Shown here piece after piece: positions 28,354-37,177 of a stretch of 64,000 nt of DNA. Position 1 is the stretch's first letter. Every line of letters starts with the position of its first letter. This DNA comes from Lachnospiraceae bacterium (GTDB lineage: Bacteria; Bacillota; Clostridia; Lachnospirales; Lachnospiraceae). A program made the position numbers and the translations under genes. Location: contig JAFZQH010000021.1 in NCBI GenBank assembly GCA_017550165.1, forward strand, positions 1 to 64,000. Reading direction: 5' to 3'. The notes beneath the pieces were generated by a model, which saw only the letters and a list, made by a program, of their open reading frames with translations, was not told the DNA's origin and did not search any database.

Positions 28354-30216
28354 ATGTTTTTGGAACGGATCAATTCACCGGAGGATCTTAAGCGACTTGC
28401 TCCCGGCGAGCTTAAAGCATTAGCCTCCGAGATAAGGGAATTTTTAATTGAAAAGATAAGCGTAAGCGGCGGACACTTGGCTTCCAATCTGGGAGCGGTG
28501 GAGCTTACCCTTGCGCTGCATCTGGCCTTTAATACTCCTAAAGATAAGATAATCTGGGATGTGGGACACCAGTCCTACACTCACAAGCTGATCACGGGGA
28601 GAAGAGAAGGCTTTGACAGTCTGCGCCAATTCGGGGGGATGAGCGGTTTTCCCAAACGCGGTGAAAGTGTGTATGACTGTTTTAATACGGGACACAGTTC
28701 CACTTCCATATCGGCGGGTCTTGGAATGGTAAGGGCCAGGGATCTGGCAGGAGAAGACTATTCGGTGGTATCCGTCATCGGAGACGGGTCCCTGACCGGG
28801 GGCATGGCATTTGAAGCATTGAATAATGCCGCCACATTAAAGACCAATTTCATAATCATATTAAATGATAACGAGATGTCCATATCAGAGAATGTGGGGG
28901 GCATGAGTGAGGCTTTGGCAGGGCTTCGTACCGCAGATGCCTATACGGGATTAAAGAATGAGGTTGAGAAGGCCCTGGAGATGATCCCGGTGGTTGGTGA
29001 GAAGACCGTAAGCTCCATCAGGAAGACGAAGCGCGGTATCAAACAGCTGGTTATACCCGGGATGCTTTTTGAAAATATGGGCCTGACCTATCTGGGGCCT
29101 GTGAACGGTCATAATATCTCTCAGATGAGGGCAGTGTTCAATCAGGCAAAGAAGCTTAATGAAGGGGTTATAGTTCACGTTGTTACCAAGAAGGGCAAAG
29201 GCTATATGCCGGCGGAGAGACATCCTTCCAGATTTCACGGCACCAGCCCCTTTGAGATAGCCACGGGGATTCCCAAGAACCGTACCGGCAAGGCTAACTA
29301 TACAGATGTATTCTCCACGGTGATAAGAAAGCTGGGAGAACGCGATCCCAAGGTGGTGGCGGTTACTGCCGCCATGTCGGACGGAACGGGACTCAAGCGC
29401 TTCAAGCTTAAATATCCGGACCGTTTCTTTGACGTGGGCATCGCCGAAGAACATGCTGTTACATTTGCAGCGGGAATGGCCGCGTCGGGGCTTAAGCCTG
29501 TATTCTGCGTCTATTCCTCCTTCCTGCAAAGGGCATACGATCAGATCCTTCACGATGTCTGCATGCAGAAACTGCATGTCACCTTTGCCATAGACAGAGC
29601 GGGGCTAGTGGGAGCTGACGGAGAGACCCATCACGGCCTCTTTGATCTTTCATATCTTTCTTCCATTCCGGGCATGACAGTCATGGCACCCAAGAACAAA
29701 TGGGAACTCTCAGACATGATGAAGTTTGCAATAGATTTCGATGGCCCCATAGCGGTGAGATACCCCAGAGGGCAGGCGTACGACGGATTAAAGGATTTCC
29801 GCGCTCCGGTTTGTTACGGCAAAAGCGAGATAATATATAAAGAAAAGGGCATCGCGTTGTTTGCGGTGGGAAGCATGGTGGAGACCGCCGAGGCGGTAAG
29901 GGATCGTCTCAGGGAAAAGGGATATGAGGTTTCCCTTGTTAACGTAAGATTTGTCAAACCCTTTGATAAAGAGGTGATAAGGGATATGGCAGAATGCTCG
30001 GATCTTCTGGTCACTCTTGAGGAGAATGTCATATCGGGCGGTTTCGGGGAGCAGTTCCTGGAGTATGTAAATGAGGCTCATATAGGCTGCCCCGTGCTTA
30101 ACATTGCGGTTCCTGATGAGTTTATCGAACACGGAAGTGTGTCGCAGCTTAAGAAACATGCAGGGATAGATGCGGACAGCATCACGGAGAGGATACTGAA
30201 TGAAGCAAAGACTTGA
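28354..30216 (+). CDS. dxs: 1-deoxy-D-xylulose-5-phosphate synthase
   Basis: A 620-residue DXS, the thiamine diphosphate enzyme that joins pyruvate and glyceraldehyde 3-phosphate in the first step of the MEP isoprenoid pathway. The thiamine-binding motif GDGSLTGGMAFEALNNA, the catalytic-glutamate region FDVGIAEEHAVTFAAGMA and HGLFDLSYL are visible. The N-terminal SGGHLASNLGAVELTLAL is also conserved. Length is normal. The end overlaps tlyA by 17 bases. Confidence 0.95.
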   Translation: MFLERINSPEDLKRLAPGELKALASEIREFLIEKISVSGGHLASNLGAVELTLALHLAFNTPKDKIIWDVGHQSYTHKLITGRREGFDSLRQFGGMSGFPKRGESVYDCFNTGHSSTSISAGLGMVRARDLAGEDYSVVSVIGDGSLTGGMAFEALNNAATLKTNFIIILNDNEMSISENVGGMSEALAGLRTADAYTGLKNEVEKALEMIPVVGEKTVSSIRKTKRGIKQLVIPGMLFENMGLTYLGPVNGHNISQMRAVFNQAKKLNEGVIVHVVTKKGKGYMPAERHPSRFHGTSPFEIATGIPKNRTGKANYTDVFSTVIRKLGERDPKVVAVTAAMSDGTGLKRFKLKYPDRFFDVGIAEEHAVTFAAGMAASGLKPVFCVYSSFLQRAYDQILHDVCMQKLHVTFAIDRAGLVGADGETHHGLFDLSYLSSIPGMTVMAPKNKWELSDMMKFAIDFDGPIAVRYPRGQAYDGLKDFRAPVCYGKSEIIYKEKGIALFAVGSMVETAEAVRDRLREKGYEVSLVNVRFVKPFDKEVIRDMAECSDLLVTLEENVISGGFGEQFLEYVNEAHIGCPVLNIAVPDEFIEHGSVSQLKKHAGIDADSITERILNEAKT

Positions 30217-31000
30217 TGTACTCCTCGTCGAAAGAGGTCTTGCTCCTTCCAGAGAGAAGGCTAAGACCACCATCATGGCAGGAGACGTGTTTGTTAACGG
30301 ACAGCGTGAAGACAAGGCGGGGGCCATGTTTGACCCTCAGGTACCCATAGAGGTTAAGGGACAGGCATTAAAATATGTGAGCCGCGGAGGCCTCAAGCTT
30401 GAAAAGGCTATGGCAAACTTCGATGTAGACCCTTCAGGCAGAGTCTGTATGGACATCGGGGCCTCTACGGGGGGATTTACCGACTGTATGCTGCAAAACG
30501 GCGCAGTTAAGGTATATGCCGTGGATGTGGGATACGGTCAGCTGGCCTGGAGCCTCAGAAATGACCCGCGGGTGGTCTGCATGGAGAAGACCAACATAAG
30601 ATATGTTCTTCCGGAGGACATTGGGGAAGCTATTGAGTTTTTCTCGGTGGATGTATCATTTATCTCCCTGACCAAGGTATTAGGCCCGGTAAAGAATCTT
30701 TTGACACCGGGAGCCGAAGGTGTCTGCCTTATCAAGCCACAGTTTGAGGCAGGAAGGGATAAGGTGGGCAAAAAAGGAGTTGTCAGGGAGCCGGAGATCC
30801 ACAGAGAGGTTATCGAAAGCGTAACAGATTTCGTGACAAAAGCCGGATACAGGGTCAGGAACCTGGACTATTCTCCGGTTAAAGGCCCGGAAGGCAACAT
30901 AGAGTATCTTCTTCACATCGCGAACGATGGTCCGGGTAGGATGGAGGATAAGACGGATATTGCGGCAGTTGTGGCCGCCGCTCATAATGAGCTTGATTAG
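30200..31000 (+). CDS. tlyA: TlyA-family rRNA 2'-O-methyltransferase
   Basis: A 266-residue protein with an N-terminal S4 RNA-binding domain (RLDVLLVERGLAPSREKAKT) and an FtsJ-like methyltransferase domain (DIGASTGGFTDCMLQNGA, VSFISLTKVL, IKPQFEAGR). TlyA enzymes methylate ribose positions in 16S and 23S rRNA. Some members were described as haemolysins, an indirect effect. It starts inside dxs, and nadK follows after 21 bases. Confidence 0.92.
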   Translation: MKQRLDVLLVERGLAPSREKAKTTIMAGDVFVNGQREDKAGAMFDPQVPIEVKGQALKYVSRGGLKLEKAMANFDVDPSGRVCMDIGASTGGFTDCMLQNGAVKVYAVDVGYGQLAWSLRNDPRVVCMEKTNIRYVLPEDIGEAIEFFSVDVSFISLTKVLGPVKNLLTPGAEGVCLIKPQFEAGRDKVGKKGVVREPEIHREVIESVTDFVTKAGYRVRNLDYSPVKGPEGNIEYLLHIANDGPGRMEDKTDIAAVVAAAHNELD

Positions 31001-31021
31001 AATGATCTGGAGTGGAGAACC

Positions 31022-31870
31022 ATGGATAAATATTTGATAATAACCAACACATATAAGGACAAGGATCTTTCGGTGACCAAAGAGATCATGAAGATATTCG
31101 ATGATCTGGGGAAAGAGAGCGGATATATACTGACTGATCTGGGGGAAGAGATCGAGATCCCCGATGAATACAGGGACTGCAAAGCATTTATTGTTCTTGG
31201 CGGCGACGGGACATTTATCCATGCGGTCAAGCGTGCTGTTGACCTGTCGGTTCCCGTCATCGGAGTGAACCTCGGAAGCCTGGGCTATCTGTGCGAACTT
31301 GAAGCAGATGACCTTAAGGAAGATATTAAGCGCATCGCCGAGGGACAATACACCACCGAAGAGAGGATGCTCCTTTCGGGGACCTTAAGGCGGGGAGATG
31401 AGGTATTGGGCAGTGATACTGCCGTTAATGATATAGTTATTCACCGGGGCGGTAATCTTCGAGTCCTTAATTTCATCATTTACATCAACGGTGAACATCT
31501 CTACACCTATACTGCAGACGGCGTGATAGTCGCCACACCTACGGGATCCACCGGATATTCCATGTCAGCCGGCGGCCCCATCGTTGAACCTGAAGCCAGA
31601 TTGATGGTCATTACACCCATCAATCCCCATATCCTTAATGGGAAGAGCATTATCCTCTCCCCCAGAGATGAAGTGGTCATTGAGATAGGCCAAGGGCGCA
31701 GAAAACAGAGAGAAGAGGCCCTCGTTACCTTTGACGGAGGAGAATCCGTCAATCTGTATTCATCAGACCGTATAGTGATCGAGCCTTCTCCGGGATCTGC
31801 TCAGATCATGCGGATCAACAGACGCAGTTTCCTAAAGACACTCAGTAAGAAAATGCAGGAGTATTCCTAA
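31022..31870 (+). CDS. nadK: NAD kinase
   Basis: A 282-residue NAD kinase that phosphorylates NAD to NADP. The family motifs GGDGTFIHAVKRA, GVNLGSLGYLCE and TPTGSTGYSMSAGGPI are complete. Its stop TAA shares one base with the argR ATG, so translation is coupled. Confidence 0.95.
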   Translation: MDKYLIITNTYKDKDLSVTKEIMKIFDDLGKESGYILTDLGEEIEIPDEYRDCKAFIVLGGDGTFIHAVKRAVDLSVPVIGVNLGSLGYLCELEADDLKEDIKRIAEGQYTTEERMLLSGTLRRGDEVLGSDTAVNDIVIHRGGNLRVLNFIIYINGEHLYTYTADGVIVATPTGSTGYSMSAGGPIVEPEARLMVITPINPHILNGKSIILSPRDEVVIEIGQGRRKQREEALVTFDGGESVNLYSSDRIVIEPSPGSAQIMRINRRSFLKTLSKKMQEYS

Positions 31871-32319
31871 TGAAAAATAAGAGGCAGTCCAAGATTATCG
31901 AGCTTATTACGGCGTTTGACATAGGAACCCAGGAGGAACTGGCTGAAAGGCTGAAAAAGGCCGGTTTTAACGTGACACAGGCCACGGTATCCCGGGATAT
32001 AAGAGAGTTGCAGCTTTCCAAGGCCAATACCGGAGACGGACATCAGAGATATGTTATAGGACCCGGCAGCAGTGCGGGCTTAAATGACAAGTATGCAAGA
32101 TCTTTAAGAGATGGATTCGTATCTATCCAGAGAGCCATGAACATGCTGGTGATCAAGACATATCCGGGCATGGCCATGGCTTCGGCAGCGGCTCTTGATG
32201 CCCTGGATATACCGGAGATCATGGGCAGCATCGCCGGAGATGATACCATTATGTGTGCTACTGCAGGTGAGAAGGAAGCCGGAGTGGCTATGGATAAGAT
32301 TGAAAAGATCATAAGATAG
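31870..32319 (+). CDS. argR: Arginine repressor ArgR
   Basis: A 149-residue ArgR. The N-terminal winged helix shows IGTQEELAERLKKAGFNVTQATVSRDI and the C-terminal hexamer domain shows GMAMASAAALDALDIPEIMGSIAGDDT, the arginine-binding region. It represses arginine synthesis and activates catabolism at ARG boxes. The place between nadK and recN is the usual one in Firmicutes. Confidence 0.95.
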   Translation: MKNKRQSKIIELITAFDIGTQEELAERLKKAGFNVTQATVSRDIRELQLSKANTGDGHQRYVIGPGSSAGLNDKYARSLRDGFVSIQRAMNMLVIKTYPGMAMASAAALDALDIPEIMGSIAGDDTIMCATAGEKEAGVAMDKIEKIIR

Positions 32320-32355
32320 GATAATAATTACAAGGAAGGAGATGATGCATGTTAT

Positions 32356-34038
32356 ATGCTGATAAATCTACATGTTAAGAATTTTGCGCTTATTGACGAT
32401 TGTGAGATAGATTTCAAAGAAGGTTTAAATATACTGACAGGAGAGACGGGAGCAGGTAAGTCCATTATCATCGATTCCGTCGGTGCCTGCCTTGGTGCGA
32501 GGGTATCCAAGGAGGTTATCAGGGATGAATCCGCCCCGGCCTTTGTGGAGCTGGTTTTTTCCGCGGAAGAGGGCAGCGTACGTAAGGTTCTGGAGGATAT
32601 GGATATACCCTGTGATGACCAGATCATCATTTCCCGAAGGATCCAAAAGTCGGGAAGTGTCTCCAAAGTCAACGGAGAGACCGTTACCACATCTCAGGCG
32701 AGAGCCATATCCGCTTGCCTTATTGATATCCACGGACAGCATGAGCACCAGTCGCTGCTAAGTTCCGCTAAGCATTTGGAAATACTTGATGAATACGGGA
32801 AGGAGAGGATCGCTCCCCTTAAGGAGAAGGTTTCCGCTCTCTTCGGGGAATACTCCGATTGCAAGCGGGATCTGGCGGAGTGTTCCATGGATGATGAGTC
32901 CAGGAAAAGAGAGATCTCATTTTTGGAATACGAGATAAAAGAGATAGAAGAGGCAGGCCTTAAGCCCGGAGAGGATGAGGACCTTGAATCTGAATACAGG
33001 CGGCTTTCCAATGGCAGCAGGATCATGGAGTCACTTTCGGAGGTATATGAGATCACCGGGACCGGAAGGGGTTCGGAGAGGCCGATCGGGGATGCTGTGG
33101 GGGATGCCGTAAGGCGCCTCTCTTCTGTGGCGGATTTTGACCCGGCGATGTCCGGTCTTCTGGAGAGCCTGAATAATATAGAGTCTTTAACATCTGATTT
33201 TAACAGAGAGATATCCTCCTACATGTCGGGAAATGAGTTTTCCCCGGAGGAGTTTAACCGGGTGACGGCAAGACTGGACCTTGTAAATGATCTGAAGGCC
33301 AAGTTCGGTAATACCATTGAGAAGATCATGTCTTCCCTGGAGGAAAAAAAGGGAAGGCTTAATGACCTTAATAATCTGGAAGAGCATATGGCGGATCTGA
33401 GATCGAAGCTTTCCCGGGTGGAAAAGGAATTATCTGCAGAATGTGCGGGATTGACTGAGATAAGAAAGGCAGAAGCTTTGAAACTGTCCAATGCCATTAA
33501 GGAATCCCTTATCGATCTGAATTTCCTTCAGGTGGAGTTTGAGATATCCTTTGAGGAGACGGATTATTCGGCAAGGGGAAGGGATGCGGTTCATTTTCTT
33601 ATATCCACTAATCCCGGAGAACCTGTAAAAGAACTGTCTGCCGTGGCCTCAGGCGGGGAACTCTCCCGCATCATGCTGGCTATCAAGACCATCCTGGCAG
33701 GATCCGACGATATACCCACCCTCATTTTCGACGAGATCGATGCGGGTATAAGCGGAAGGACGGCCCAGAAGGTGTCTGAGAAGCTGGCCCTCGTGGGCAA
33801 AGACCACCAGGTTATCTGTATAACCCATCTGCCCCAGATAGCCTCCATGGCATCAGCTCATTACCTTATTGAGAAGAGGGTGGTGGATGCCGCCACTGTT
33901 TCGGAGATCCGGCTGCTTGACCATGAAGAGAGTATTATGGAACTGGCGAGGATGCTGGGCGGTGCGGAGATTACCGATAACGTTATAGCCAATGCCAGAG
34001 AAATGAAGGAGCTGGCAGGCAAGATAGGTACGCGATGA
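32356..34038 (+). CDS. recN: DNA repair protein RecN
   Basis: A 560-residue SMC-like ATPase of double-strand break repair. Walker A is GETGAGKSIIID near residue 33, the signature is AVASGGELSRIMLAIK near 425, and Walker B is TLIFDEIDAGISG. The coiled-coil arms are in between. ATG 32356 lies 14 bases after an AAGGAGG-like site, slightly long; no better in-frame start was found. The genes that usually follow recN in Clostridia, spoIVB and full-length spo0A, are missing. Confidence 0.95.
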   Translation: MLINLHVKNFALIDDCEIDFKEGLNILTGETGAGKSIIIDSVGACLGARVSKEVIRDESAPAFVELVFSAEEGSVRKVLEDMDIPCDDQIIISRRIQKSGSVSKVNGETVTTSQARAISACLIDIHGQHEHQSLLSSAKHLEILDEYGKERIAPLKEKVSALFGEYSDCKRDLAECSMDDESRKREISFLEYEIKEIEEAGLKPGEDEDLESEYRRLSNGSRIMESLSEVYEITGTGRGSERPIGDAVGDAVRRLSSVADFDPAMSGLLESLNNIESLTSDFNREISSYMSGNEFSPEEFNRVTARLDLVNDLKAKFGNTIEKIMSSLEEKKGRLNDLNNLEEHMADLRSKLSRVEKELSAECAGLTEIRKAEALKLSNAIKESLIDLNFLQVEFEISFEETDYSARGRDAVHFLISTNPGEPVKELSAVASGGELSRIMLAIKTILAGSDDIPTLIFDEIDAGISGRTAQKVSEKLALVGKDHQVICITHLPQIASMASAHYLIEKRVVDAATVSEIRLLDHEESIMELARMLGGAEITDNVIANAREMKELAGKIGTR

Positions 34039-34043
34039 ACAAA

Positions 34044-34073
34044 GGCTAACCCTTACTGAATAAAGGGATAAGC
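34044..34073 (+). terminator. Weak terminator-like hairpin after recN
   Basis: GGCTAACCCTT pairs with AAGGGATAAGCC across a short loop. Only a short T-poor tail follows, so activity as a terminator is uncertain. Confidence 0.35.
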
Positions 34074-34171
34074 CCTGATTGTTATAATATTATCAAACTT
34101 TTTCGTACTGTGGTCACAAAGGCTTGTCGCTTTATGGCAATTTCACCAAAGCGATTGATGTGTATTGGCGA

Positions 34172-34200
34172 TTGCTATACAAAATGACTAACTGTATAAT
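34172..34200 (+). promoter_or_regulatory. Promoter of the Spo0A-C-like gene
   Basis: TTGCTA (34172-34177), 17-base spacer, TATAAT (34195-34200), about 35 bases before the ATG at 34235. It gives the small gene its own transcript. Confidence 0.65.
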
Positions 34201-34234
34201 GGCTGTGTTATTTAGTTATAAATGGAGTGATCAC

Positions 34235-34564
34235 ATGAAAAAGGAGGTTTGCGATCTCATTGTCGCCGCCGGGATCCCCATTAATTCCAAGGGATACTGG
34301 TACATAAGGGAGGCCGTTCTTCTGGCCGTGGAAGACCGGGACAATCTTATGTATGTCACCAAGGATCTTTATCCTGAGATCGCCAGGCGGTACAAGACCT
34401 CTCCAACGGGTGTGGAAAAGGCTATGAGAGACGCAGTATCAAAGTCCTGGGAGAAGGGGAATATCCCGGAAGGGTTCAGGGCTCTTTGTAACCGGAAGCC
34501 CACCAATTCCCAATTTGTAACCTATGTATACGAGCTATTATCGGCAAGATACAGATTGGAGTAG
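34235..34564 (+). CDS. Standalone Spo0A C-terminal (DNA-binding) domain protein
   Basis: A 109-residue protein that consists only of the Spo0A effector domain. AGIPINSKGYWYIREAVLLA, YVTKDLYPEIARRYKTSPTG, VEKAMRDAVSKSWEKGNI and KPTNSQFVTYVYELLSA match the helices of Spo0A-C in order, including the recognition-helix region. The phosphoacceptor receiver domain of real Spo0A is absent: the upstream open frame back to 34124 shows no receiver motifs. ATG 34235 follows GGAG. In sporulating Clostridia recN-spoIVB-spo0A is the usual order, so this gene sits at the spo0A locus. It may be a constitutive or competitively acting relic regulator. The target genes are unknown. A small truncation relative to Spo0A-C lies before KPTNS. 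Confidence 0.88.
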   Translation: MKKEVCDLIVAAGIPINSKGYWYIREAVLLAVEDRDNLMYVTKDLYPEIARRYKTSPTGVEKAMRDAVSKSWEKGNIPEGFRALCNRKPTNSQFVTYVYELLSARYRLE

Positions 34565-34572
34565 CAGAATAT

Positions 34573-34646
34573 GTCTCGATCTATGATCGAGACGCAACGG
34601 AGTGTATGAAAAGGTAGGGTAGGCGCTTGCTTACCTTGCTTTTCAT
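34573..34646. other. Two hairpins between the Spo0A-C gene and rqcH
   Basis: The first is a perfect 9-bp stem GTCTCGATC / GATCGAGAC with loop TAT (34573-34593). The second is an imperfect longer stem that begins ATGAAAAG (34606-34613) and ends CTTTTCAT (34639-34646). Neither is followed by a clear T run. They may stop or separate the two transcripts. Confidence 0.45.
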
Positions 34647-34668
34647 TCATATCAAGGAGCATAAAGTC

Positions 34669-36420
34669 ATGGCGTTAGACGGAGTCACCATAGCGTGTCT
34701 TGTAAAGGAATTGAATGAAAAGATCACAGGGGAGAGGATTTCCAAGATCGCTCAGCCCGAGAAGGATGAACTGCTGATCACTGTCAAGAAGAGAGAGGGA
34801 GCAGAACGTCTCCTTATTTCAGCCAGCCCGTCCCTTCCGCTGGCATGCCTGACGGATGAGAACAAGCCGGGACCGGCTGTTGCTCCCAACTTTTGCATGT
34901 TGCTCAGAAAGCATATTTCCGGTGGACGGATCATTTCCGTAACCCAGCCGGGGCTGGAGAGGGTCATTGATCTAACTGTGGAGCACTATAATGATCTGGG
35001 GGACCTGTGCAGAAAGCATCTTATCGTTGAACTGATGGGTAAGCACAGCAACATCATTTTCGTTGATGATAAGAACATGATCTTAGACGGCATCAGGCAT
35101 GTGGGCGCCAATACCAGTTCGGTGCGGGAGGTTCTTCCCGGGAGGGAGTATTTCATCCCCAGGACCATTGATAAAAGGGATCCCTTAAGTTCTGACCGGG
35201 AGGAGTTTGAGGGGCTTGTTTTTTCAAAGGGCGCGCCCCTATCACGAGCAATCTATTCCTCTTATACCGGTATCAGCCCGGTCATGGCGGAGGAGTTACT
35301 GTACCGGGCGGGCATTGACTCCGGTGCCGATCCGGCTGAACTGACGGAGGATATGAAATTTCATTTGTTCAATACCTTCTCTCACGTAATGGATGATGTG
35401 AGGTCAGGGGTTTTTGCACCCTGTATCATCCGTGACGGAAATGGGGGCTTTGTGGAGTTCTCGGCCATTCCGCTCCATATTTATGATGATATGGAGATCG
35501 TGGAAGAACCCGGCATTTCCAAGGTGCTCATATCATATTATGCCGGCAGGGCAAGTGCCTCAAGGATCAAACAGAAATCCACGGATCTTCGCAAGATCAC
35601 GGGAACTTTACTTGATCGTGAGAGAAAGAAGTATGCCCTGCAGTTAAAGCAGCTGGCTGATACCCGGGATCGGGATAAATTCCGGGTTTACGGGGAACTT
35701 ATCAATACCTACGGATATGGTCTTCCGGAAGGGGCGAAGGAGCTTATCGCCGATAATTATTATACCGGTGAGAAGGTTCGGATCCCTCTGGATGAGAACA
35801 AGTCGGCCCGGGAGAATTCCGCCGCCTATTTCAACAAATACAACAAGAAGAAGAGGACCTTTGATGCGCTTAGTGAGCTTATAAAGTCAACGGAAGATGA
35901 GATCAGGCATCTTGAGTCCATCAGTAATTCCCTGGAATTGGCCGTGGATGAAGAAGACCTGGCTGATATCAGGCGGGAGCTGTCTGATTTCGGGTATATC
36001 AGGAAGAAATCCGGGGAGAAAGGAAAGAACAGGGTATCTAAGTCCAAGCCCTATCACTTCATTTCCAGTGAGGGTTTTGACATCTTCGTGGGGAAGAACA
36101 ATTACCAGAATGATGAGCTTACCTTCAAGTTCGCTTCCGGGTCTGACTGGTGGTTTCATGCCAAGGAGATGCCCGGATCTCATGTGATCTTAAAATGCAA
36201 AAACGGTGAAGTGACTGACAGGGCCATGGAAGAGGCCGCCGCCCTGGCTGCCTTCTATTCCGGCGGGCGGGGCAGCAGCAAGGTGGAGATCGACTATTCC
36301 CTTAAGAAGAATATTAAAAAGCCCGGGGGCGCCAAGCCCGGGTTCGTGGTGTACTATACCAATTATTCCATGACGGTTGCCCCGGATATTTCTTCGGTGG
36401 AGTTGTGTTCGGAAGAATAG
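34669..36420 (+). CDS. rqcH: Rqc2/NEMF homolog RqcH (NFACT protein, formerly FbpA)
   Basis: A 583-residue NFACT protein of ribosome-associated quality control. RqcH binds stalled 50S subunits and recruits alanyl-tRNA to add C-terminal alanine tails. The N-terminal NFACT-N domain (MALDGVTIACLVKELNEKI) is followed by helix-hairpin-helix-like and coiled-coil parts (about 290-430). The C-terminal NFACT-R domain has FDIFVGKNNYQNDELTFKFA and DWWFHAKEMPGSHVIL. Older annotations call it fibronectin-binding protein A. ATG 34669 has AAGGAG upstream. Confidence 0.93.
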   Translation: MALDGVTIACLVKELNEKITGERISKIAQPEKDELLITVKKREGAERLLISASPSLPLACLTDENKPGPAVAPNFCMLLRKHISGGRIISVTQPGLERVIDLTVEHYNDLGDLCRKHLIVELMGKHSNIIFVDDKNMILDGIRHVGANTSSVREVLPGREYFIPRTIDKRDPLSSDREEFEGLVFSKGAPLSRAIYSSYTGISPVMAEELLYRAGIDSGADPAELTEDMKFHLFNTFSHVMDDVRSGVFAPCIIRDGNGGFVEFSAIPLHIYDDMEIVEEPGISKVLISYYAGRASASRIKQKSTDLRKITGTLLDRERKKYALQLKQLADTRDRDKFRVYGELINTYGYGLPEGAKELIADNYYTGEKVRIPLDENKSARENSAAYFNKYNKKKRTFDALSELIKSTEDEIRHLESISNSLELAVDEEDLADIRRELSDFGYIRKKSGEKGKNRVSKSKPYHFISSEGFDIFVGKNNYQNDELTFKFASGSDWWFHAKEMPGSHVILKCKNGEVTDRAMEEAAALAAFYSGGRGSSKVEIDYSLKKNIKKPGGAKPGFVVYYTNYSMTVAPDISSVELCSEE

Positions 36421-36463
36421 AATAGTAGAATATAAAGACAAGATAAGAACGGAGGAAAATGTA

Positions 36464-37132
36464 ATGAAAAAACAGTTATTTATCGCAGGCTTTTGTGCAG
36501 CGGCTATATGCCTTTCTGCCGGATGTGGATCCGGGGGCGCTGCATCCTCAAGCAAGGCAAGTTCGGCAGCATCAAGTGCAGTAAGCTCTGCTGCTGCAAG
36601 CACCGCTGCAGGTTCATCGGCTGCAAGTAGCGCTGCATCAAGTGCTGCTGCGTCGAGTTCTGCGGCATCAAGTGCTGCTGCATCCAGCACATCAGCATCA
36701 AGCTCCTCGGCAAGTCAGCAGGGGTCTGTACAGGACGAACTGGCAAAGATCGAGGCCAAATCCAAGGAATTCGAGGGCAAGGACTGGGGCAATATGCCGC
36801 AGCAGACCATGAACAGAACTGCAGAGGACTGGTTAACCCTCTGGGATGATGAGCTTAATTCTTTGTGGAAGAGGATCATGGATGGCAACATGAGGGATGT
36901 TGACAAGCAAAGACTCAAGGAAGATCAGGAGCAATGGATCAAGGAAAAGGATGCGAAGATCAAGACTGCCGGAGCTCAGGCAGAAGGCGGAACATTGCAG
37001 CCTTATCTGGAGGCTTCTGCAGCCCAGGTTGCAACGAGAGCCAGATGCTACGAGCTTGGTGAGATATTGGCTGAGGAACTGGATCAGGATTATTCCATTC
37101 CCGAGTCTGTCAATAAAACACTAGGGGATTAA
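36464..37132 (+). CDS. Lipoprotein with Ser/Ala-rich linker and LprI-like (DUF1311) domain
   Basis: A 222-residue lipoprotein. The signal peptide ends in a lipobox (CLSAGC, about residues 18-23). About residues 25-90 are almost pure Ser and Ala, a low-complexity linker. The C-terminal domain (about 115-215) shows DDELNSLWKRIM, LKEDQEQWIKEKDAKI, GGTLQPYLEASAAQVATRAR, which fits the LprI/DUF1311 pattern of secreted lysozyme-inhibitor-like proteins, although no paired cysteines are visible. The true start is ATG 36464, preceded by GGAGG. A bidirectional terminator follows. Confidence 0.78.
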   Translation: MKKQLFIAGFCAAAICLSAGCGSGGAASSSKASSAASSAVSSAAASTAAGSSAASSAASSAAASSSAASSAAASSTSASSSSASQQGSVQDELAKIEAKSKEFEGKDWGNMPQQTMNRTAEDWLTLWDDELNSLWKRIMDGNMRDVDKQRLKEDQEQWIKEKDAKIKTAGAQAEGGTLQPYLEASAAQVATRARCYELGEILAEELDQDYSIPESVNKTLGD

Positions 37133-37145
37133 ACCTTTAAGTAAG

Positions 37146-37176
37146 ACAGGGGGCGGTATAAAGCACCGCCCCCTGT
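37146..37176. terminator. Bidirectional terminator between convergent genes
   Basis: A 12-bp perfect stem, ACAGGGGGCGGT / ACCGCCCCCTGT, with a 7-base loop, lies between the stops of two convergent genes. A TTTCAATTTT tail follows on the plus strand. Confidence 0.8.
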
Positions 37177-37177
37177 T

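Noticed and set aside
34040-34234. Remnant of the Spo0A receiver or of spoIVB upstream of the Spo0A-C gene
   Set aside because: None of the three plus frames shows the acidic pair, phospho-Asp or PDZ/serine protease motifs. The in-frame extension to 34124 is non-conserved and includes the promoter.
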